A stretch of DNA of 64,000 nt. Origin: Actinomadura hallensis. GTDB taxonomy: Bacteria > Actinomycetota > Actinomycetes > Streptosporangiales > Streptosporangiaceae. The stretch lies in assembly GCF_006716765.1 (NCBI RefSeq), contig NZ_VFPO01000001.1, positions 2,542,001-2,606,000 on the forward strand. The letters are read 5' to 3'. The translations under genes were made by a program, and so were the position numbers. The notes beneath the pieces are model-generated. The model saw only the letters and a program-made list of their open reading frames with translations, ran no database searches and was not told the origin of the DNA. Numbering within the stretch: the stretch's first letter is position 1; every line of letters begins with the position of its first letter. Shown here piece by piece: positions 51,307 to 59,088 of the stretch.

Positions 51307-52752
51307 ATGCCGAACACGACGAGCCAGTTCGAGCCGGGCCGTCCCGTGGTGCTGCGCGGCGGCATGGTCCTGCCGATGACCGAGGGACGCGAGGTCCTCG
51401 ACCGCGCGGACGTCCTCGTCACCGGCGACACGATCACCGCGGTCGGCCCGGACCTGGAGGCGCCCGAGGGCGCCGCCGAGATCGACGCGACCGGCGGCAT
51501 CGTCATGCCCGGGATGATCGACACCCACCGGCATATGTGGCAGACCGCCATGCGCGGCTACGGCGCGGACTGGACCCTGACCCAGTACTTCGTGTGGTAC
51601 TACCTGGAGCACGGCAAGCGGTTCCGGCCCGAGGACGTCCACGCGGGCAACGTGCTCGCCGCCCTGGAGGCCATCGACGCGGGCGTCACCACGGTCGTCG
51701 ACTGGTCGCACGGGCTGCAGACCCTCGACCACGCCGACGCCGCCGTGGACGCGCTGCGCTCGGTGCCCGGACGGTTCGTCCTCGCCTACGGCAACATCCA
51801 GGCGCCGCCCGCCGAGTGGACCGGCACGCCCGAGTTCCGCGACTTCGCCGCCAAGCTCATCGGCGGCGACATGCTCGGCTTCCAGATCGCGTTCGACGTG
51901 ATCGGCGACCCGTCCTTCCCGGAGAAGCCCGCGTTCGAGGTCGCCCGCGAGCTCGGCGCGCCCGTCACCACCCACGCCGGCGTGTGGGGCGCGACCAGCG
52001 ACGAGGGCATCAAGCAGATGTACGACCACGGGTTCATGACGCCCGAGACGGTGTACGTGCACGCCGCGTCGCTGTCGGCCGACTCCTACCACCGGATCGC
52101 GGCCACCGGCGGCTCGATCTCCGTCTCCACCGAGAGCGAGCAGAGCGCCGGGCAGGGCTACCCGCCCACGTGGGTCCTGCGCGAGCACGACATCCCGGTG
52201 TCGCTGTCGATGGACACGAGCGTCTGGTGGAGCGGCGACCTGTTCTCCGCCATGCGGACCACGCTCGGCGCCGACCGCTGCCGCATGCACCTGGAGGCGC
52301 ACAACCGGGGCGACACCGTCACCCACTGCAGCCTGCGCGCCGACCAGGTCGTCGAGTGGGCGACCCGCGGCGGCGCCCGCGCGATCGGCCGCGACGACCT
52401 CGGCAGCCTCGAACCGGGCAAGAAGGCCGACGTCGTCCTGATCAAGAACGACGACTCACCGGTGTCGTTCCCCGTGCTCAACCCCTACGGGCACGTCGCG
52501 TTCCAGGCGCAGCGCGGCGACGTCCACACCGTCCTGGTGAACGGGCGCGTCGTCAAGCACGAGCACCGCCTGGTCGACGCCGACCTCGCCGCCGCGCGCC
52601 GCGAGGTCGAGGCCACCGTCGAGTACCTGCGCTCGTCCATGGGCGAGGAGGCATGGATCAAGGGGATGAACCCGGACATCCCCGAGACCAAGGTGCTCGA
52701 CAACCCCTACACCTACACCGACTTCCGCAGCGACGCGACCCGCACGCGCTGA
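51307..52752 (+). CDS. Amidohydrolase-family protein (chlorohydrolase/cytosine-deaminase-like)
   Basis: 481 residues, subtype III amidohydrolase. GMIDTHRHMWQTAMRG gives the HxH metal ligands, VTTHAGVWG and VYVHAASLSADSYH further His, and SLSMDTSVWWSGD the catalytic Asp. The closest known groups hydrolyse C-N or C-Cl bonds on aromatic or heteroaromatic rings (TrzN/AtzA-like, guanine/oxoguanine deaminases). The ATG has GAGGAG 8 bases upstream. Divergent from caiB with operators between, so it may prepare the substrate for the dioxygenase (for example hydrolytic removal of an amino group or halogen); this is inference. Confidence 0.83.
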   Translation: MPNTTSQFEPGRPVVLRGGMVLPMTEGREVLDRADVLVTGDTITAVGPDLEAPEGAAEIDATGGIVMPGMIDTHRHMWQTAMRGYGADWTLTQYFVWYYLEHGKRFRPEDVHAGNVLAALEAIDAGVTTVVDWSHGLQTLDHADAAVDALRSVPGRFVLAYGNIQAPPAEWTGTPEFRDFAAKLIGGDMLGFQIAFDVIGDPSFPEKPAFEVARELGAPVTTHAGVWGATSDEGIKQMYDHGFMTPETVYVHAASLSADSYHRIAATGGSISVSTESEQSAGQGYPPTWVLREHDIPVSLSMDTSVWWSGDLFSAMRTTLGADRCRMHLEAHNRGDTVTHCSLRADQVVEWATRGGARAIGRDDLGSLEPGKKADVVLIKNDDSPVSFPVLNPYGHVAFQAQRGDVHTVLVNGRVVKHEHRLVDADLAAARREVEATVEYLRSSMGEEAWIKGMNPDIPETKVLDNPYTYTDFRSDATRTR

Positions 52753-52765
52753 CCCGGAGCGGGGC

Positions 52766-52815
52766 ACGCCGCCGGTCCCGCGGCCTCGGAGGGGAGGTCG
52801 CGGGACCGGCGGCGT
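52766..52815. terminator. Bidirectional terminator, perfect 17-bp stem
   Basis: The arms at 52766-52782 and 52799-52815 are exactly complementary (ACGCCGCCGGTCCCGCG), with a 16-base loop. It separates the convergent amidohydrolase and DUF6295 genes. Confidence 0.85.
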
Positions 52816-52823
52816 CGCGGAGC

Positions 52824-53171
52824 TCAGCGGGAGGCCGTGCCGGGCGCGGCGCCGGTGACGGCGCCGGAGACCGAGACGGAGACGGGCCGCGAGGCCGGCC
52901 GGGAGGCGCCCGAGGCGAGGCCCGGCGGGGCCGCCGCCAGCGCCCGCCGGATCGCCTCCACCAGCGCCAGCGCCGACTCCTCGGTCAGCTCCACCGCGAC
53001 CCGCGAGGAGGGGCCCCCGGCCGGGTCGGTGAAGTCGATGTTCACCGTGTGCTCGTGGGACGCGTGGTACGGGTGGTCGACGTAGACCGCGCCTTCGGCC
53101 AGCGTGAACCAGCCGGACGCGCCCTTGGCCGCGCCGTCGAGCTCCACCTTGAACGTCTGGTAGGTGCACAT
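52824..53171 (-). CDS. DUF6295-family protein
   Basis: 115 residues. MCTYQTFKVELDGAAKGASGWF, DHPYHASHEHTVNIDF and GPSSRVAVELTEESA match the small DUF6295 proteins of actinobacteria, which often accompany catabolic hydrolase genes. The conserved N-terminal Cys and several His could bind a metal. The last ~35 residues are a Ser/Ala/Gly-rich tail. GAGGAGG lies 4 bases before the ATG; 11 bp downstream of the dienelactone hydrolase gene, so cotranscribed. Confidence 0.75.
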   Translation of the reverse strand: MCTYQTFKVELDGAAKGASGWFTLAEGAVYVDHPYHASHEHTVNIDFTDPAGGPSSRVAVELTEESALALVEAIRRALAAAPPGLASGASRPASRPVSVSVSGAVTGAAPGTASR

Positions 53172-53182
53172 GGAGCCTCCTC

Positions 53183-53932
53183 TCAGGCGCTCAGGTGGCA
53201 GCCGAAGAAGTCGAAGATCTTCGCCCAGCCGTCCTTGGCGGCCTCCGGGCGGAACGCGGGCCGCTCGACGGCGAAGAACGCGTGCCCGGCGCCGGGGTAG
53301 ACGTGGAACTCGTGCTCCTTGCCGAGCCGGGTCAGCTCCGCGCCGAGCTCGGCGACCTCCTCCGGCGACGGGTACCTATCCTCCTCCCCGAACAGCCCGA
53401 GCAGCGGGCACGACAGGTCCGGCGCCTTGGAGACGATCGGCTCGACCGCGAGCGGCGCGTCCGGCGGCGGCTCGCGGACCACGAACGCGCCGTAGCAGTC
53501 GACGGCGGCGTCGAGGTCCAGGGAGCAGGCGGCGAGGAACGCCTGCCGCCCGCCCGAGCAGTAGCCGATCACGCCGATCCTCCCGTTGGCGTGGTCGAGC
53601 CCGTTGAGGTGGGCGGCCGCGCCGGCGACGTCCCCGACGAGCTGGTCGTCGGGGACGCCGCCCTTGGCGCGGGCCGCCGCGGCCTGGTCGTCGGGGTCGG
53701 CGGCGCCCTCCCGCGAGTACAGGTTCGGCATGAGCGCCGCGTACCCGTGCGCGGCGAACCTGCGCACGATTTCCTTGGTGGGCGGGTCGTAGCCGGGCAG
53801 GTGGTGGATGACGACCACGCCGCCGCGCGGAGCGTCGCTCAACGGCCGCGCGAGGTACGCCTCGAGTTCGGCGCCCTCGTGCCCGGTGATGGTCACCGTC
53901 CCCGCCCACATGGCGTCGTTCATGCGTCTCAA
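53183..53932 (-). CDS. Dienelactone hydrolase family protein
   Basis: 249 residues, alpha/beta hydrolase. GYCSGGRQAF carries the nucleophile Cys in the dienelactone hydrolase form G-x-C-x-G-G; LGLFGEEDRYPS supplies the Asp and YPGAGHAFF the His. Such enzymes open lactones formed in aromatic breakdown; many have other ester substrates. The TTG at 53932 has AAGGAG 7 bases upstream and is preferred; the ATG at 53923 is the alternative. Upstream lies the MetE-like gene, 161 bp away. Confidence 0.85.
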   Translation of the reverse strand: MRRMNDAMWAGTVTITGHEGAELEAYLARPLSDAPRGGVVVIHHLPGYDPPTKEIVRRFAAHGYAALMPNLYSREGAADPDDQAAAARAKGGVPDDQLVGDVAGAAAHLNGLDHANGRIGVIGYCSGGRQAFLAACSLDLDAAVDCYGAFVVREPPPDAPLAVEPIVSKAPDLSCPLLGLFGEEDRYPSPEEVAELGAELTRLGKEHEFHVYPGAGHAFFAVERPAFRPEAAKDGWAKIFDFFGCHLSA

Positions 53933-54054
53933 TGCTCCGCTCCTTCACCGTGAGGCATCGGTGTTCACGCATATCGCGGGAGCCCCACGGGTTCAACGAG
54001 CCGTGCCCGGGACGCGGAAGGAGCGGGCGGCGGCGCCGGCCGGCCGGGACGGGT

Positions 54055-54088
54055 CTCCCGCGGTCCGGCGCCGCCGGACCGCGGGGGA
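54055..54088 (-). terminator. Terminator of the MetE-like gene
   Basis: CCCGCGGTCCGG (54057-54068) pairs perfectly with CCGGACCGCGGG (54074-54085); the stem extends by CTC/GAG with one bulge. It begins 6 bases after the stop. Confidence 0.7.
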
Positions 54089-54093
54089 GCGGC

Positions 54094-55215
54094 TCAGCCC
54101 CAGACCTCCTCGGCGGTCTCGGCGATGAGGCGCAGCTTCGCCGCCTGCTGCTCGGCGGTCAGCGCGTTGCCCTCGACCGTGGAGGAGAACCCGCACTGCG
54201 GCGACAGGCAGATCTGGTCGAGCGGGACGTGCCGCGACGCCTCCTCGATCCGGCGCTTGAGGTCGTCCTTGGACTCCAGCTCGCCGCGCTTGGTCGTCAC
54301 GAGGCCGAGCACGACCATCTTGCCCGGCGGGACGAAGCGCAGCGGCTCGAAGCCGCCGGACCGCTCGTCGTCGTACTCCAGGAAGAACCCGTCGACGTCC
54401 AGCTCGCTGAACAGCGCCTCGGCGACGAAGTCGTAGCCGCCCTCGGCCGTCCAGGACGAGCGGAAGTTGCCCCGGCACATGTGGGTGGTGATCCGCATGT
54501 CCTCCGGCCGCCCGGCCAGCGAGGCGTTGATCTGCTTGATGTAGCGCAGGTGCAGGTGCTCGGCGTCGTCGCCGCGCTCCTTGATCATGGCGCGCTGGGC
54601 CGGGTCGTTGAGGTAGGCGAGGCTGGTGTCGTCGAGCTGGAGGTAGCGGCAGCCCAGCTCCCCGAGCCGCCGCACCTGCTCGGAGTAGGCGGTGGCGAGG
54701 TCGCTCCAGAACTCCTCGATGTCGGGGTAGACCTTCGGGTCGATCGACGCCGGGCCGCCCCGGTAGTGGACCATGTTCGGCGACGGAATCGTCAGCTTGG
54801 GCGTCACCCCGTCGTCCACGGCGTCGCGCAGGAACGCGAAGTGGTCGGCGAAGATCGTCTCCTCGAGCCGGACCCGGTCGTGCACCCGCAGCGCGGCCGT
54901 GGTGAACTCGATGTCCCCGGCCTCGTTGTGGAACCGCACCTTGATCTTCTCGTCGGCCGGGCTGATCCCGCCGAGCCGGTAGATGAAGTCCATGTGCCAG
55001 GACGTGCGGCGGAACTCCCCGTCGGTGGCCGACCTCAGCCCCGCCTCGCGCTGCATGCGCACGACGTCGCGGATCGCGGCGTCCTCGATCTCGGCGAGCC
55101 GGGCGGCGTCGATGCGGCCCTGCGCGTGGTCCTCCCGCGCGGCGAGGAGCTCGGGCGGACGCAGCAGGCTGCCGACGTGGTCGGCCCGGAACGGCGGGGT
55201 GGTTCGCACGGACAA
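54094..55215 (-). CDS. MetE-like cobalamin-independent methyltransferase (C-domain only)
   Basis: 373 residues, equal to the catalytic barrel of MetE without the N-terminal domain. ADHVGSLLRPPELL at the start, YLQLDDTSLAYL, ITTHMCRGNFRSSW with the zinc His-x-Cys, and LSPQCGFSSTVEGN with the second zinc Cys are in place. A methionine-forming role is possible, but this short type is frequent in catabolic clusters and may demethylate or act on other substrates. Separate transcription unit with its own terminator; an amide/aromatic link is only suggested by the neighbours. Confidence 0.82.
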   Translation of the reverse strand: MSVRTTPPFRADHVGSLLRPPELLAAREDHAQGRIDAARLAEIEDAAIRDVVRMQREAGLRSATDGEFRRTSWHMDFIYRLGGISPADEKIKVRFHNEAGDIEFTTAALRVHDRVRLEETIFADHFAFLRDAVDDGVTPKLTIPSPNMVHYRGGPASIDPKVYPDIEEFWSDLATAYSEQVRRLGELGCRYLQLDDTSLAYLNDPAQRAMIKERGDDAEHLHLRYIKQINASLAGRPEDMRITTHMCRGNFRSSWTAEGGYDFVAEALFSELDVDGFFLEYDDERSGGFEPLRFVPPGKMVVLGLVTTKRGELESKDDLKRRIEEASRHVPLDQICLSPQCGFSSTVEGNALTAEQQAAKLRLIAETAEEVWG

Positions 55216-55386
55216 GGCTTGCTCCTTCTGCGGGGGGAGATTCGGACGCTGCCAATCTAGGCACTGCCGCGACCGCGATCAACGATTTGCCGAAGATGGG
55301 TGCGACCTCCGCCGTTCCCCGCTCCGTCCGGCCCGGTCCGCCCGCCGTCCGGCGGTCCCGCCCGCGCCGGGCTCCGCGCTCACGCG

Positions 55387-55408
55387 CGGCTCACTCCCGG
55401 CTCACTCC
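55387..55408. repeat. Tandem 11-bp duplication spanning a stop codon
   Basis: CGGCTCACTCC occurs twice in a row (55387-55397, 55398-55408). The stop of the SnoaL-like gene (55402-55404) lies in the second copy. Confidence 0.85.
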
Positions 55409-55812
55409 GCGGCGGCCCTGCCCGCGGACACCTCGCGCGCCTCCCGCTCGACCTGGTCGAACTCGGCGGCCATCGCCTCGGCGAGCGCCTTGGCCGCCGA
55501 CAGCGGCCGGACCATGACGGTGAAATCCTCGATCTGGCCCGCCTCGTTCATCCGGAGGAAGTCGCAGCCGCTGATGGTCAGCTCGCCGACCTTGGCCTCG
55601 AAGAGCAGGGCGTGGTCGCGGCCGTCGCTGATCTCCCGGACGTAGCGGATGTCGTCGAAGACCCGCAGGACGGCGCGCAGGATCGCCGCGGTGAGCGGTT
55701 TGCCCTTGTACGGCTTGAAGGCGACGGGGCTGGTGAACACGACGTCGTCGGCCAGCATGGCCTCGATGGCGTCGCGGTCCCCGGCCTCGGCCGCCGCTCG
55801 GAAGGGATGCAT
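55402..55812 (-). CDS. NTF2/SnoaL-like domain protein
   Basis: 136 residues. RAAAEAGDRDAIEAMLADDVVFTSPVAFKPYKGK and the later strands (RDHALLFEAKVGELTISGCDFLRMNEAGQIEDFTVMVRPL) are a typical SnoaL/limonene-epoxide-hydrolase-like cone fold. Members are isomerases, hydrolases or ligand-binding proteins; the substrate is unknown. The ATG has AAAGGA 7 bases upstream. It is preceded by an unusually AT-rich promoter region with a palindrome. Confidence 0.8.
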   Translation of the reverse strand: MHPFRAAAEAGDRDAIEAMLADDVVFTSPVAFKPYKGKPLTAAILRAVLRVFDDIRYVREISDGRDHALLFEAKVGELTISGCDFLRMNEAGQIEDFTVMVRPLSAAKALAEAMAAEFDQVEREAREVSAGRAAAE

Positions 55813-56087
55813 GCGCCCGTCCTTTAATAGTCATATTTTTGATTAGCCAGTAACGAGAATACCGACCGGGGAACGGCGGGCGCCACTGGCCTGCCGCCAG
55901 TCACTTGGCGCCTTCGGCCCCCATCTCGGTAAGAGGGCCATCCTCATGAGGCGTCATCTGAGATACGGCGGGACTTTCACGGTGTGCGGCCATTGCAAAT
56001 GACAGCCGCGCCTTTCGCATCATGCTCATGCGGCTCATCCTTGGGCCCACGACGCTCGTTCCGGACCACGCGCCGCCGCGACCGAAC

Positions 56088-56103
56088 CTAGAACGCGTTC
56101 TAG
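56088..56103. promoter_or_regulatory. KstR-type operator CTAGAACGCGTTCTAG
   Basis: A perfect 16-bp palindrome that contains TAGAACGCGTTCTA, fitting the KstR consensus TNNAACNNGTTNNA of sterol catabolism regulons. It covers the -35 region of the LLM oxidoreductase promoter. Confidence 0.75.
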
Positions 56104-56111
56104 TTTCGGAC

Positions 56112-56117
56112 TAGTAT
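56112..56117 (+). promoter_or_regulatory. -10 element (TAGTAT) of the LLM gene; leaderless start
   Basis: TAGTAT lies 7 bases before the ATG at 56125; the -35 position (56089-56094) falls inside the KstR-type operator with a 17-bp spacer. No Shine-Dalgarno sequence. Confidence 0.55.
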
Positions 56118-56124
56118 CGGCCGC

Positions 56125-56970
56125 ATGCGCCATGGCATCGTCCTCTTCACCAGTGACAGGGGCATCACGCCCGCCGCCGCCGCGAAGGCCGCCGAGGAGA
56201 ACGGGTTTCACACGTTCTACGTGCCCGAGCACACGCACATCCCGGTCAAACGCGAGGCCGCGCACCCCGGCACGGGCGGCGCGTCCCTCCCGGACGACCG
56301 GTACATGCGCACGCTGGACCCCTGGGTGTCGCTGGCGTCGGCGGTCACCGTCACCTCCTCGATCCGCCTCGCGACCGCCGTGGCGCTGCCGGTGGAGTCG
56401 GACCCCATCACGCTCGCCAAGACCATCGCCACGCTCGACCACCTGTCGGGCGGCCGGGTGACCGTCGGCGCCGGGTTCGGCTGGAACACCGACGAGCTCG
56501 CCGACCACAACGTCCCCGCGGACAGGCGCCGGACCGTGCTGCGGGAGTACGTGGAGGCGATGCGGGCGCTGTGGACGCAGGAGCAGGCGTCCTACTCCGG
56601 GGAGTTCGTCTCCTTCGGCCCCTCCTGGGCGTGGCCCAAGCCGGTCCAGCCCCACGTCCCGGTGCTGATCGGGGCGGGCGGCGGGCCGAAGACGCTCGCG
56701 TGGATCGCCGCCCACGCCGACGGCTGGATCACGACCCCCACCGAGCGCGACATCCTGCCGAAGATCGCCGCCCTGCACGCCGCGTGGGAGGAGGCCGGCC
56801 GCGCCGGGCGCCCGGAGATCCGCGTCCTGGCCGCCGTGCGCCCCACCGCCGAGGACATCGCGGCCTGGGAGGACGCGGGGGTCACCGAGGTCATGTGGGG
56901 CCTCCCCGACAAGCCCGAGGAGGAGGTCGTGGCCTTCCTCGGCCGCCACGCCGCCCGCCTGGGCCTCTGA
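56125..56970 (+). CDS. LLM-class F420-dependent oxidoreductase
   Basis: 281 residues, luciferase-like barrel of the F420-binding group. GFHTFYVPEHTHIP, VTVGAGFGWNTDELADHNV and VPVLIGAGGGPKTLAWIAAHADGWI are typical (TIGR03619-like). The KstR-type operator in its promoter points to steroid or cholesterol degradation, where M. tuberculosis also has KstR-controlled enzymes of this class. The reaction is unknown. No other sterol gene is in the window. Confidence 0.88.
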   Translation: MRHGIVLFTSDRGITPAAAAKAAEENGFHTFYVPEHTHIPVKREAAHPGTGGASLPDDRYMRTLDPWVSLASAVTVTSSIRLATAVALPVESDPITLAKTIATLDHLSGGRVTVGAGFGWNTDELADHNVPADRRRTVLREYVEAMRALWTQEQASYSGEFVSFGPSWAWPKPVQPHVPVLIGAGGGPKTLAWIAAHADGWITTPTERDILPKIAALHAAWEEAGRAGRPEIRVLAAVRPTAEDIAAWEDAGVTEVMWGLPDKPEEEVVAFLGRHAARLGL

Positions 56971-57011
56971 CCCGCGCACACCGAGTTCCCGCCCGGTCCG
57001 CCTCCCGCTCG

Positions 57012-58034
57012 TCAGCGCAGGAGCCGCAGGGCGCCCTCCCGGGCCCGGTCCGCGGGGATCGCGAACCCGATGCCGATCGATCCGCCGCCACCGCCGCGCA
57101 TCAGCGTCGCGATCGCCGTGTTCACCCCGATGACCTCACCGCGCGCGTTGACCAGCGGGCCGCCGGAGTTGCCCGGGTTGATGGACGCGTCGGTCTGCAC
57201 GGCCGTGCTCGCGCCGCCGCCCTCGCCCAGCCGCACCTGGCGGTTCAGCGCGCTGACGATGCCGCTGGTGACCGTCCCCTGCAGGCCGAGGGGGGAGCCG
57301 AGCGCGATGACGGGGTCGCCGACCCGCACGTCCGAGAACCGGCTGAACGTCAGCGGCGCGGGCGCCTGCGCGGCCGGGATGGCCAGCACCGCCAGGTCGA
57401 GGGCGCGGTCGGTGCCCACCAGGCGCGCCTGCACGCGGCGCTGGTCGGCCAGCACCACGGTGACCTGGCCGTCGTCCTCCACCACGTGCGCGTTCGTCAG
57501 GATGTGCCCCCGCCGGTCGATGACGAACCCGGACCCGGTGCCCTGCGACGCGGCCGACCGCACCTCGATCGAGACCACGCTCGCCTGCACCCGCGCCGCC
57601 ACGTCGCTGAGGTCGCCGGAGCCGCCGTTGACCGGCCCGGCGTCGGACTGCTGCAACGCCGTCGACGCCGGGGCCGCCGCCGTCACCCGCCCGGCGACGC
57701 CGCCCGCCAACCCGCCGGCGAGCAGCGCCGCGACGACGGCCGACACGACGACCGCCCGGCCGGAGCCGCGGCCGCGGCGGGGCTCCCCGTAGCCGGGACC
57801 GCCGTGTCCGGGGGTCCCGTAGCCGGGGGAGCGGTGGTCGGGGAGCGCCCACGGGTCGGCCTGCGGCGCCCGCGTGAACGGATCATCCTGCGGCCACGTA
57901 CGAGGGAGCGGAGCGGACGTGAAGTCGGGGCCGTGCGGGTCGCCCAACCCGTACCGGACCAGGTCCCGGAGGTCGTATTCCGAGGTGCCGTCGCCCATGC
58001 CGTACCGGGAGTCCGCCTGCGGTGGATAACTCAT
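57012..58034 (-). CDS. S1C-family serine protease (HtrA/DegP-like without PDZ)
   Basis: 340 residues. A disordered, Pro/Gly-rich cytosolic N-terminus (~90 residues) leads to one membrane helix (AVVVSAVVAALLAGGLAGGVAG, ~94-115). The trypsin-like domain follows with His183 (LTNAHVV), Asp213 (ALDLAVL) and Ser290 (NPGNSGGPL). It ends right after the protease domain, so the usual PDZ domain is missing. It should degrade or process proteins outside the membrane. The ATG at 58034 has GAGGAG 4 bases upstream; the ATG at 58052 has none. Confidence 0.9.
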   Translation of the reverse strand: MSYPPQADSRYGMGDGTSEYDLRDLVRYGLGDPHGPDFTSAPLPRTWPQDDPFTRAPQADPWALPDHRSPGYGTPGHGGPGYGEPRRGRGSGRAVVVSAVVAALLAGGLAGGVAGRVTAAAPASTALQQSDAGPVNGGSGDLSDVAARVQASVVSIEVRSAASQGTGSGFVIDRRGHILTNAHVVEDDGQVTVVLADQRRVQARLVGTDRALDLAVLAIPAAQAPAPLTFSRFSDVRVGDPVIALGSPLGLQGTVTSGIVSALNRQVRLGEGGGASTAVQTDASINPGNSGGPLVNARGEVIGVNTAIATLMRGGGGGSIGIGFAIPADRAREGALRLLR

Positions 58035-58054
58035 GAGGCTCCTCACGTTCATTT

Positions 58055-58066
58055 CTCACTAGTGAG
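58055..58066. promoter_or_regulatory. 12-bp palindrome CTCACTAGTGAG before the S1C protease gene
   Basis: Perfect palindrome about 20 bases upstream of the start codon, in the probable promoter/leader. Candidate regulator site; the protein that binds it is unknown. Confidence 0.4.
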
Positions 58067-58120
58067 TACTCCGCCCCGATGCGTTTCGTTCAGGCGGAGA
58101 CCCGTCCGGGAGGACGCCGT

Positions 58121-58303
58121 TCAGGGCAGGCGGGAGCGAAGGCGGGCCGAGGAGCACGGCCCCTCCGCCGGCGGGCGACGCCCCGCCGGCGGTGGAGGAG
58201 GAGGCCTCACCCGGCTGCGGACGTTCTCTTGGGTGAGGCGTTCGATGGTCTGTTCGAGGAGGTGTTCGTCAGGGGAATCCAGGGGCTTCTCCCATCGCGT
58301 CAT
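58121..58303 (-). CDS. Possible small ORF or gene remnant (60 aa)
   Basis: The first 33 residues (MTRWEKPLDSPDEHLLEQTI, then ERLTQENVRSRV) read as a genuine amphipathic helix with good codon use, but the rest is a Pro/Arg run that crosses a large hairpin. I do not recognise it. It could be a small HTH-accessory protein or a fragment of a lost gene. No clear ribosome-binding site. Confidence 0.25.
   Translation of the reverse strand: MTRWEKPLDSPDEHLLEQTIERLTQENVRSRVRPPPPPPAGRRPPAEGPCSSARLRSRLP
58162..58198. terminator. GC hairpin between the XRE gene and the S1C protease gene
   Basis: CCTCCGCCGGCGGG (58162-58175) pairs with CCCGCCGGCGG-T-GGAGG (58182-58198), with one bulge. Likely terminator for the minus-strand XRE unit. 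Confidence 0.55.
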
Positions 58304-58377
58304 CGGCGCCGACCTGCTCCCGACGGCACGATCGCGCGCAGAAATGACCTGAAAAGCCCGTTACCCGCCTGCCGAAC

Positions 58378-58878
58378 CTAGATGCCCCCCGCATTGCGCC
58401 GGGTTTCTGGCGCGTCGTCCAGCGCCCGTGGCGCCGAGCGCATGCGCCGGAGGAGGACCCCGGTGATCGCGGCCCATTTCTCCTCGTCGTCCGCCAGGGC
58501 CGCGGGAGCGTCCCAGATGAATCGCAGGAACGGATCGCCCGCCACCTCGGGTGGGTAGTTCCCCTCGCCGGATCCGGTCGCAGGGACCGCGGCCGGCGCG
58601 GGCGCGGTGTCGACGCACTCGGGCTCGCCGCCCTCGAGGACCGCGCGGAAGCTTCCGCGGCGCCACCCCAGGCGGTCCTCCAGCGGGATGATCACGCGGT
58701 CGGTGTAGTCCCTGCCGCGCCCTGTCTCGATCTTGTTCACCACCGAGAGCGACGGCCCGCCCTCCGCGGCGAGGCTCGCCTGCGAGCTGAAGCCCAGTTC
58801 GATGCGGCGCTGCCGCACGATCCGGCCGAGTCGGCGCCACGCCTCGGGCGGGTGCTCCCGCCCATCGAGATCACTCAA
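58378..58878 (-). CDS. XRE-family helix-turn-helix regulator of unknown target
   Basis: 166 residues. LGRIVRQRRIELGFSSQASLAAEGGPSLSVVNKIETGRGRDY is a phage-repressor-like HTH (~17-60). The remainder, including FLRFIWDAPAALADDEEKWAAITGVLLRRMR, has no motif I know. The TTG start has AAGGAG 10 bases upstream. It is divergent from the excisionase-like gene, and copies of an AACGCGTT motif lie between them, so it probably controls that promoter and its own. Confidence 0.72.
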   Translation of the reverse strand: MSDLDGREHPPEAWRRLGRIVRQRRIELGFSSQASLAAEGGPSLSVVNKIETGRGRDYTDRVIIPLEDRLGWRRGSFRAVLEGGEPECVDTAPAPAAVPATGSGEGNYPPEVAGDPFLRFIWDAPAALADDEEKWAAITGVLLRRMRSAPRALDDAPETRRNAGGI

Positions 58879-58966
58879 TTCGACGGGACTCCTTCCGTGC
58901 GGCCGGGAAGCGGGGACGCCCGGCCCGCCCGCACTCTACCTGAGCAAAACGGACTTTGACGAGTGC

Positions 58967-59048
58967 TAACGCGTTTTCGGCGCGCCTGGCGTGGGGGAGC
59001 GGTGACACTGCTGCGTCGCGACACGCATGAGTTAGTTAAAACGCGTTA
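58967..59048. promoter_or_regulatory. Inverted pair of operator-like sites TAACGCGTTTT / AAAACGCGTTA
   Basis: TAACGCGTTTT (58967-58977) and its exact reverse complement AAAACGCGTTA (59038-59048) flank the centre of the divergent region. Further half-sites follow: CGCAT-TGAG-ATGCG (59062-59075) and ATGCGTTA (59071-59078) next to the -10. They are probably bound by the adjacent XRE or HTH protein. Confidence 0.6.
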
Positions 59049-59076
59049 TGAGGCTGCGGAGCGCATTGAGATGCGT

Positions 59077-59082
59077 TAAGGT
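59077..59082 (+). promoter_or_regulatory. -10 element (TAAGGT) of the excisionase-like gene; leaderless
   Basis: TAAGGT then 6 bases then ATG at 59089. An operator half-site overlaps it. Confidence 0.45.
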
Positions 59083-59088
59083 GCTCTC

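Larger units (their letters stand above)
55813..56124. other. Divergent intergenic region, SnoaL-like gene / LLM oxidoreductase
   Basis: 312 bp without a gene. The left end (55820-55860) is AT-rich and holds TAGTCA-TATTTT-TGATTA (55828-55845), an imperfect palindrome of MarR-like form over the SnoaL-gene promoter. The middle (about 55,870-56,040) shows no recognisable element. The right end carries the KstR-like operator and LLM promoter. Confidence 0.55.
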
